Shown here: positions 23,351-28,503 of the stretch, piece by piece | Position numbering within the stretch: the first letter of the stretch is position 1 | Layout of the letters: each line of letters starts with the position of its first letter | Assembly (NCBI GenBank): GCA_002816585.1 | Contig: MUCT01000048.1 | Location: forward strand, 1-28,503 | Length of the DNA: 28,503 nucleotides | Direction: 5' to 3' | Origin: SAR202 cluster bacterium Io17-Chloro-G6 | Lineage (GTDB): Bacteria > Chloroflexota > Dehalococcoidia > UBA3495 | Notes under the pieces: model-generated | Seen by the model: the letters and a program-made list of their open reading frames with translations, nothing else | Database searches by the model: none | What the model was told of the DNA's origin: nothing | Translations under genes and position numbers: made by a program

Positions 23351-23385
23351 GTAAATCCTCGCTGCCCGGTTTGATGCTGTTTCCC

Positions 23386-24198
23386 TCAAACCTGGCACTT
23401 CGGGCAGAAATAGGTACCCCGGGCCCGGACCCGGATGGCCGTCATGTTGGTCCCGCAGTTGGGGCAGCCTGCCGCCTTGCCGCGGGGGTGGCTCCAGGTG
23501 GTTAGGGCCGCGGGCGGGTCGGGCCAGTGCTGTTCGCGGGACCGGTCGTAAACGCCGTAGGCCGCGGTGAGGGCATCGATTATCGACTGCCGCAGCCGGG
23601 CCAGTTCGTCCGTGGATAGTCCCGATGCCGGGCGTTCCGGGTGGATGCCCGCCAGGAACAACGATTCGTCGGCATAGAGATTTCCCAGGCCACAGACTAT
23701 CGACTGCTCCAAAAGCAGCGCCTTCACCGGCGCCCTTCTCCCGGCGAATGAGTCTGCCAGAGTCTCGACGGTGAACTCGTCGTCAAAGGGTTCCGGGCTC
23801 ATGGCGGGCAGCACCTCGTCTGGAGAGTCCACCAGCCATAGCTTGCCAAACTTGCGGCCGTCCACGAACCGTAGCTCACGTCCGTCGTCCAGAGGGAAGG
23901 AATGCCGGGTCATGGGTTGGGGTTCCTGGGATTGGGGTTGGACCTGGAGCCTGCCGGTCATGCCCAGATGGACGATGAAAGTGGCTGGGTTTCCGCCCGA
24001 CAAAGGGAAAATCAAGAACTTGCCCCGGCGTTGGATGTCTTGGACGGTGCGGTCTTTCAGGCCCTCAACCAATTCGGACGCCGAGGGTTTCTTGACCGTG
24101 TTGGCCCAGGTAATATTTGCGCCGGTGATGGTGCAGCCGGCCAATCCAGCTCGGACCAGGTTCCGGCGCGTGTTTTCTACCTCCGGCAGTTCTGGCAT
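23386..24198 (-). CDS. mutM: Formamidopyrimidine-DNA glycosylase (Fpg/MutM)
   Basis: A 270-residue base-excision repair enzyme that removes 8-oxoguanine and formamidopyrimidines and nicks the abasic site. The catalytic N-terminus MPELPEVE (Pro2, Glu3 after Met removal) decides the start at 24198; an in-frame start 39 bases upstream would bury this essential proline. Lys60 lies in RRGKFLIFPL, with HLGMTGRLQV, FVDGRKFGKLWL and the helix-two-turn-helix QSIVCGLGNLYADESLFLAG. The zinc finger has Cys245, Cys248, Cys265 and Cys268, with the catalytic Arg260 in RARGTYFC. All active-site residues are present. The gene shares a divergent 150-base spacer with the luciferase-like gene at 24350 and is followed by the flavodoxin gene. 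Confidence 0.95.
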   Translation of the reverse strand: MPELPEVENTRRNLVRAGLAGCTITGANITWANTVKKPSASELVEGLKDRTVQDIQRRGKFLIFPLSGGNPATFIVHLGMTGRLQVQPQSQEPQPMTRHSFPLDDGRELRFVDGRKFGKLWLVDSPDEVLPAMSPEPFDDEFTVETLADSFAGRRAPVKALLLEQSIVCGLGNLYADESLFLAGIHPERPASGLSTDELARLRQSIIDALTAAYGVYDRSREQHWPDPPAALTTWSHPRGKAAGCPNCGTNMTAIRVRARGTYFCPKCQV

Positions 24199-24319
24199 GT
24201 TGGGGCATTCCTCCAAACGGACCGGCCTGATAGCCACGAATATTATCTTTGCTTTACGGTGTCGGCGTCGCTATCTAAACATTGCCATTCTAAACGGTGA
24301 TACCCTCTACGACGAGTAA

Positions 24320-24328
24320 TGCTAAATT
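24320..24328 (+). promoter_or_regulatory. Possible extended -10 box of the luciferase-like gene
   Basis: TGCTAAATT fits the TGN-TAnnnT extended -10 form, 21 bases before the ATG at 24350. The resulting leader would be short (about 15 bases) but still contain the aaggtgg ribosome site. No -35 box was seen, so confidence is low. Confidence 0.3.
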
Positions 24329-24349
24329 ATCCTTGAAGGTGGTGATTCC

Positions 24350-25360
24350 ATGAAATTCGGAATCTACAGTTCCATCGCCAACCCTCCTCGTGGCGAGGAC
24401 CTGCCCCGGTGCGTGGACGAGGTTATCGAAGAGGCGCGATTGGCGGAACAGGCCGGATTTGATTCCTGTTTCTTTGGAGAACACCATCAAGACAAAGACG
24501 GGTTTCTGCCGTCGCCTCTGATTGTGTGCACCGCCGTGGCAGCGTCCACCACCACACTTAGAGTGGGAACGTCGGTGATCCTGCTGCCGTTGCACCATCC
24601 CGTTCGCCTGGCTGAAGACGTCGTCACTCTGGACATCATCTCCAAAGGCCGGGTGACCGTCGGGGTTGGCCTGGGCTATCAAGATGCGGATTTTCGGGCG
24701 TTCGGCGTGAACATGTCGGACCGCGTGCCGCTCTTCGAAGAAAAAGTCGAGATACTGCGCCGGTGCTGGTCGGGCGAGGAATTTTCCTTTGACGGCAAAC
24801 ATCATCAGATTGAGAACCTCCAGGTAAGACCAGACCCGGTGCAAAAGCCGCATCCTCCGATTTGGATCGGGGCAAGCGCGCCGGTGAGCGCGCGGCGGGC
24901 CGCAAATATGGGGGATGCGCTGGTTACTACGCCCAGCACCACTCTGGATAACACCTGCCAGTTGATCGATGAATACAAACGTGCCGCCGAGACCGCCGGC
25001 AAAACGCCAGTGCCTGTAATTATGAGGGACGCTTGGGTGGCGGGCTCCAGGAAAGAGGCTGAAGAGGTCTACGGACCTGAGGTATTGGCCGCGTACCGTT
25101 ATTACTGGAAGAACGGCCTACCCGAGTTCAAGTCCATAAAGGACGAATCGGAACTGACCCTGGACCGCATCGCTAAAGACCGGTTGATCATGGGCGATCC
25201 CGAAGAGTGCCTGACGGAATTTCAGCGGTGGAGCGAAGCAACCGGCGCCGAGTCCTGCCTATTGCGGCTGCGGCACGCCCATTCGGGGGGGCCGCCCCAC
25301 TCCCAGATCATGAAGACCATTGATCTGATCGGCGACCGAATTATCCCGTACATGGAGTAG
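24350..25360 (+). CDS. Luciferase-like (LLM class) flavin-dependent oxidoreductase
   Basis: A 336-residue TIM-barrel monooxygenase-family protein, longer and closer to alkanal/alkanesulfonate monooxygenase-like members than the one at 1114. Barrel features in order are MKFGIYSSIANP, AEQAGFDSCFFGEHHQDKDG (with the EHH metal/flavin-site motif of this branch), LRVGTSVILLPLHHPVRLAE, ISKGRVTVGVGLGYQDADFRAFGV and PPIWIGASAPVSARRAANMGD. The DPEECLTEFQRW segment near the C-terminus is also typical. FMN-H2 or F420 could be the cofactor. aaggtgg lies 7 bases before the ATG. The gene ends tail to tail with the beta-propeller gene. Substrate unknown. Confidence 0.9.
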   Translation: MKFGIYSSIANPPRGEDLPRCVDEVIEEARLAEQAGFDSCFFGEHHQDKDGFLPSPLIVCTAVAASTTTLRVGTSVILLPLHHPVRLAEDVVTLDIISKGRVTVGVGLGYQDADFRAFGVNMSDRVPLFEEKVEILRRCWSGEEFSFDGKHHQIENLQVRPDPVQKPHPPIWIGASAPVSARRAANMGDALVTTPSTTLDNTCQLIDEYKRAAETAGKTPVPVIMRDAWVAGSRKEAEEVYGPEVLAAYRYYWKNGLPEFKSIKDESELTLDRIAKDRLIMGDPEECLTEFQRWSEATGAESCLLRLRHAHSGGPPHSQIMKTIDLIGDRIIPYME

Positions 25361-25364
25361 CCGG

Positions 25365-25384
25365 CCGATTCAAACGATAATCGG
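25365..25384. terminator. Weak hairpin between convergent genes
   Basis: CCGATT (25365-25370) pairs with AATCGG (25379-25384) across an eight-base loop, just after the stop of the luciferase-like gene, in the 86-base gap before the convergent propeller gene. There is no real T-run, so it is only a possible terminator. Confidence 0.3.
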
Positions 25385-25446
25385 AGCATTTGGTGGCGGA
25401 CCTAACGGCCTGGACGGGGAACGTTGATCAAAGCCCGTCGCCCGGA

Positions 25447-26574
25447 TCACAAGACCAGTCCAGTCTCCAAAGACAAGATAGGCGGCAAAGTGTCCAGCAT
25501 CAACTCCCAACTGCCTCCATCGTCGCGGCTGAAGAATATCTGACCTGTGGTGGTTCCCAGGTAGATCCCGCAAGGGTCCAAGATGTCGGTCGCCATCCCT
25601 TCACGCAAAACATTAATATAGGCGTTCTGCTGGGGCAATCCTTTGGTCATCGGCTCCCAGTCGCGGCCGCCATTGCGGCTTCGGAACACCCTCATTTTGG
25701 CATCTGTGACGTAGCGTAATCCCCCGCCAACCTGGTCACCCAGTGCTTCATCCTCCGGCAAGACGTAGATCGTGTCCGGGTCTTGGGAGTGTATGCCCAT
25801 GACAAACCCGAACCGTGAAGGTAAGTCGCCCGTGATGTCGATCCAGGTTTCCCCGGCCGAGTCGCTCCGGAAAACGCCGCAATGATTCTGTTGATAAAGC
25901 ACGTCCGGCCGCGACTCGGGAGAAAGAACCTTGTGAGGGCAATGGCCGAATTCCGGAAACGGGTCGGGAAAAAAATCGGCTCTGACGCCCTGGTTCATAG
26001 GTCGCCAGTTCTCGCCGCCGTCCGCGGTGCCGAAAACACCGACTGCCGACATTCCGACCCAGGCCCGGTCTCTGTCGCGCGGATCCAGCACGATGCTATG
26101 CAGGCAGAGACCTCCCAGCCCGGGTTGCCATTGATCCCGCGTTGGATGGGCCGAAAGTCCTGCAACTTCATTCCATGTGTCCCCGTCATCGGCAGACTTG
26201 AAGAGCGCGGCAGGCTGCACTCCCACATACAGCACACCGGGTTCGCTATCCCTGCCGGGCTCGATGTGCCAAAGCCGGTCTACTTTTCGCTTGGTATCGT
26301 CGGAAAAACGCGGCTGATCTTTGCCAGACGACCAACTGCCGCCGAGGTCGTCGCTGAATTGGATCTCCGGACCCCACACCATTTGGTTGTTCGCTGCTAA
26401 AACTCTGCCACTCCGCGAATCATAGACGGAGTGAAACACTTCGCTCCCCGCGCAATAAGGGCCCGCCAGCACCCATGTCCGCCGTGATTTATCGCTCGAA
26501 AGTACGAAACCCCCCTTCCTCGTGCCTACAAGCAATAGGACGTCTCCCTTTGCTGCTCCTGAACTAGTGGTCAT
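25447..26574 (-). CDS. Beta-propeller protein with six Asp-box (BNR) repeats
   Basis: A 375-residue propeller of the sialidase/sortilin (VPS10) type. Six Asp-boxes are spaced about 50-60 residues apart: SDDLGGSW at 74, SADDGDTW at 127, TADGGENW at 183, SDSAGETW at 237, SRNGGRDW at 299 and SRDDGGSW at 349. A degenerate seventh, SSDKSRRTW, is at 26. Such proteins are often annotated as exo-alpha-sialidases, but no catalytic Arg triad or Tyr/Glu pair is evident, and the family here is more likely a binding or structural propeller. No signal peptide is visible, although some relatives are secreted. A perfect TATAAT box lies about 75 bases upstream (26648-26653). It converges on the luciferase-like gene, and nothing else links the two. 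Confidence 0.85.
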   Translation of the reverse strand: MTTSSGAAKGDVLLLVGTRKGGFVLSSDKSRRTWVLAGPYCAGSEVFHSVYDSRSGRVLAANNQMVWGPEIQFSDDLGGSWSSGKDQPRFSDDTKRKVDRLWHIEPGRDSEPGVLYVGVQPAALFKSADDGDTWNEVAGLSAHPTRDQWQPGLGGLCLHSIVLDPRDRDRAWVGMSAVGVFGTADGGENWRPMNQGVRADFFPDPFPEFGHCPHKVLSPESRPDVLYQQNHCGVFRSDSAGETWIDITGDLPSRFGFVMGIHSQDPDTIYVLPEDEALGDQVGGGLRYVTDAKMRVFRSRNGGRDWEPMTKGLPQQNAYINVLREGMATDILDPCGIYLGTTTGQIFFSRDDGGSWELMLDTLPPILSLETGLVL

Positions 26575-26647
26575 GTGAAACCTCTTGTTGAGACAAATTA
26601 GTGGGCCTGCTGCTCCCCTTTTTGGGATTCGGTTTGAGGCACATCAA

Positions 26648-26653
26648 ATTATA
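26648..26653 (-). promoter_or_regulatory. TATAAT -10 box for the beta-propeller gene
   Basis: Perfect TATAAT on the minus strand, about 75 bases upstream of the ATG at 26574. The -35 region, 16-17 bases further up, is poor (CATATT-like). It lies back to back with the mmpL promoter at 26697-26726 in the same divergent spacer. Confidence 0.4.
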
Positions 26654-26696
26654 CCGGGGATGGCCTTGGAATATGAGACAGCTAGTCACCAGCCTT

Positions 26697-26726
26697 TTGA
26701 AAACCGGTTGTCCCACCGGCTACATT
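26697..26726 (+). promoter_or_regulatory. Promoter of the mmpL gene with a palindrome in the spacer
   Basis: TTGAAA (26697-26702) and TACATT (26721-26726) are separated by 18 bases. The spacer holds ccggt-tgtccc-accgg (26704-26719), a five-pair inverted repeat, placed where a repressor would block polymerase. Transcription would start near 26733, giving a leader of about 127 bases before the ATG at 26860. Confidence 0.5.
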
Positions 26727-26859
26727 CCCCCGAGTTCTTGGTAAAATGTTTCGGTATTCGCTGTTAGACACGGCATTACAGATTTCAAATCCAAGGTTAC
26801 CAGGGTTTTCGTATGAATCGTCGGACCGGATAAAACTAGGAAAAGGATAATGAAAATTC

Positions 26860-28413
26860 ATGGGGACTCCCCAGACCGGACAAACATTCACTTCCCGGAT
26901 AGCCTATTGGAGCGCTGTTCACCGCTGGCTGATCTTGGCCGCCTCGGCCCTCGTGATCGTGCTGGCGGTCCTATCCATCGGAATGGTTGGGGCCGACACC
27001 AGGGATGACGAAAGTGGTGTGGGCGAGTCCGGCCAGGGGACTGACCTGCTTAGGGAACGGTTCAACACCGCTGCCGCGACCCCCGAGACCACCAGTCGCA
27101 CCAGGCGCGAGGGGGTGATATTTAGTAGCGCGTCTCTCGAAGTGGATGATCCTCGGTTCAGGGATGCCGTGGATTCGACGATCCAAAGTATCCGGGAACT
27201 GCCGCAGGTGATCGAAGCCGTCAGCTTCTACGACACCAATGACGCCAGTATGCAGGCGGATGACGGGAAGGCCGTGTTGGCTGCGGTCATTCTGTAAAAC
27301 CCTGAGGACTCGGCAGGCCGGATTGAGATAGAGCCGTTTTTGGATGTGGTTCGACAGGCCTCGGACGAAGCAGTTGATATTGAAGCAGGCGTTTACAGCT
27401 TCCGGTTACTAGATGACGAGTTGGACGAAATCCTGACCGAAGACTTCAACCGAATCCTGATCATCTCCATGGTCGTTGGCTTAATCATCCTAATCTTGGC
27501 GTTCCGGGCGTTGGTCGCGGCGATCATTCCGCTGGTGATGGCCATCGGTTCCATCTTCACCGCCATCGGGATTGCCGCCCTGGTCAGCCAGGTTTATCCA
27601 CTGGTTGAATTGTATGCGGAGATGATCCTGCTGATGGGTCTGGCCGTGGGCATCGACTACTCCCTGTTCATAATCAGCCGTTACCGGATGGAGCGTTCGG
27701 CGGGGAGACCCAAGATGGAGGCCATCTTTGTGGCCGCCAACACCACTGGTAGGGCCGTATTTTATGCCGGGATCACGGTCATCTTGTCGCTTGCCGGGCT
27801 GACGCTCACCAGGGATTTCACTTTCATTTCTCTAGCCTTGGGGGCGATCATCGTGGTTTTCGTGGCCGTGATAGCCTCCCTGACTTTGCTGCCAGCCCTG
27901 CTCGCTTTGCTCGGAGACAACGTGGACCGCCTGCGGGTCCCCTTCCTGAGGCGGGAATCAGATCAAGGTGGGATCTGGTCCGCCGTGACCGCCATGGTCC
28001 TAGCTCGGCCCATACCTTTGGCCGGGTTGACCATCGCGGCCTTGGTTGCCCTCACGATACCGGTCTTTTCCATGAATCTGGGGTTCAATGCCGGCGCCAA
28101 AGCCCTTCCCGACGCCCTTGAAGGCAAGCGGGCCCTGCAGTCCTTGGAACAGCATTTCTCCAGCAGCTTGATCGTCCCGGCAAAGGTCGTGGTGGACGCA
28201 CCCGACGTTAATGCGCCCGAGATTGCATCGGCGGTAGACCAACTGATCCAAAGGGTTGAGGGTGACGATTCATTCATCGGACCCTTTGGGACGATAACGA
28301 ACGCTGAGGGCAACCTAACCCGGATCAACGTGCCTTTGGCGGGCAACATTGACGATGAAGAGTCCGAAGACGCAGTGAAATTGCTCCGGGAACAGATAGT
28401 GCCCGAGTTGTAA
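26860..28413 (+). pseudogene. MMPL/RND-family exporter, nonsense-interrupted and lacking its second half
   Basis: The frame from 26860 starts with a membrane helix (about residues 22-44) and a periplasmic loop, ending KAVLAAVIL before TAA at 27295-27297. Without any shift the same frame goes on NPEDSAGRIEIEPFLDVVRQ and into five further helices with GLAVGIDYSLFIISRYRMER, the family signature near the proton-relay helix. It ends at 28413, after LLREQIVPEL, about 517 codons in. Full MMPL proteins have 12 helices and usually more than 700 residues, and typical relatives continue past the 'REQIVP' point. So there are two lesions: an in-frame ochre codon and loss of the distal half. A functional product is unlikely unless the stop is a consensus error and a short half-exporter is genuine. 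Confidence 0.8.
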
Positions 28414-28462
28414 ACGGCGGAGTAATAATGTGCCACAGAGGCGGTAGAGCCGCAGCGGTAGC

Positions 28463-28484
28463 GGCGGTTTAAAATTGTACCGCC
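28463..28484. repeat. Inverted repeat downstream of the mmpL remnant
   Basis: GGCGGT (28463-28468) pairs with ACCGCC (28479-28484) across a ten-base AT-rich loop (ttaaaattgt). Just upstream the motif gcggtag occurs twice. It could be the edge of an element that truncated mmpL, or a weak terminator; the window ends before this can be decided. Confidence 0.4.
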
Positions 28485-28503
28485 CGAGGTCTTCTCTCTA
28501 AGC

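Noticed and set aside
22811..23374. Plus-strand frame of 187 codons opposite the flavodoxin gene
   Set aside because: The minus-strand gene shows flavodoxin motifs and a ribosome site; the antisense frame has no recognisable domain.
25447..26574. Annotation of the propeller as a true sialidase
   Set aside because: Asp-boxes are structural; the catalytic Arg triad and Tyr/Glu nucleophile pair were not found.
1..28503. CRISPR arrays, tRNA or rRNA genes, prophage modules
   Set aside because: No regularly spaced repeats, tRNA-like cloverleaf, rRNA segments or phage structural genes were seen on either strand.

Overview
The window looks like a chromosomal fragment of a free-living bacterium of moderately high GC, most likely a Chloroflexota of the SAR202/Dehalococcoidia type. 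The basis is indirect: two luciferase-like flavin/F420 monooxygenase-family genes, a split-barrel flavin/F420 protein, a DUF3326 gene, an MMPL exporter and a dispersed 'cattctgag...gaagaatctcg / ccttcgac...ctcaagatgagcgg' type repeat, the style common in that group. No rRNA, tRNA, CRISPR array or phage module was seen.

Layout. 1-1113: a wreckage zone, with the N-terminus of an IS630-type transposase cut by the window edge, a frameshifted and N-terminally lost lipoprotein-like gene, and about 370 bases without a credible gene except a long imperfect hairpin. 1114-3635: a luciferase-like oxidoreductase and a nucleotide pyrophosphatase-type phosphodiesterase. 3651-5278: dispersed repeat, then ffh (SRP GTPase) on the minus strand with a clear intrinsic terminator and a good promoter. 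5435-5922: a hicB antitoxin gene and a hicA toxin gene stopped by an in-frame amber codon. 6220-9760: sbcC without sbcD, a GNAT acetyltransferase and a PPOX-type protein. 9776-13846 (minus): a carboxynorspermidine decarboxylase-like gene, a DUF3326 gene and a type III glutamine synthetase-like gene, apparently one operon for an amine-related pathway.

14064-22826 is the most unusual part. A double DUF350 membrane protein faces a compact five-gene minus-strand operon: transglutaminase-like cysteine enzyme, K+ channel with a regulatory (RCK-type) domain, a divergent 1097-residue SecA-like ATPase, a Gly/Ser-rich lipoprotein, and an acidic protein of no recognised family. All but the last have a visible link to membrane, translocation or protein/amine modification. 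With DUF350 and the neighbouring polyamine decarboxylase, the set recalls the E. coli yjfIJKLMC type of envelope-stress/polyamine neighbourhood, but with SecA-like and transglutaminase-like parts. This is the candidate undescribed system.

22841-28503: a WrbA-like flavodoxin, mutM/fpg, a second luciferase-like oxidoreductase, a beta-propeller with six Asp-boxes, and an MMPL/RND exporter gene broken by an in-frame ochre codon and ending before its second half. Three genes in the window (lipoprotein-like, hicA, mmpL) carry independent inactivating lesions, either real gene decay or consensus errors.
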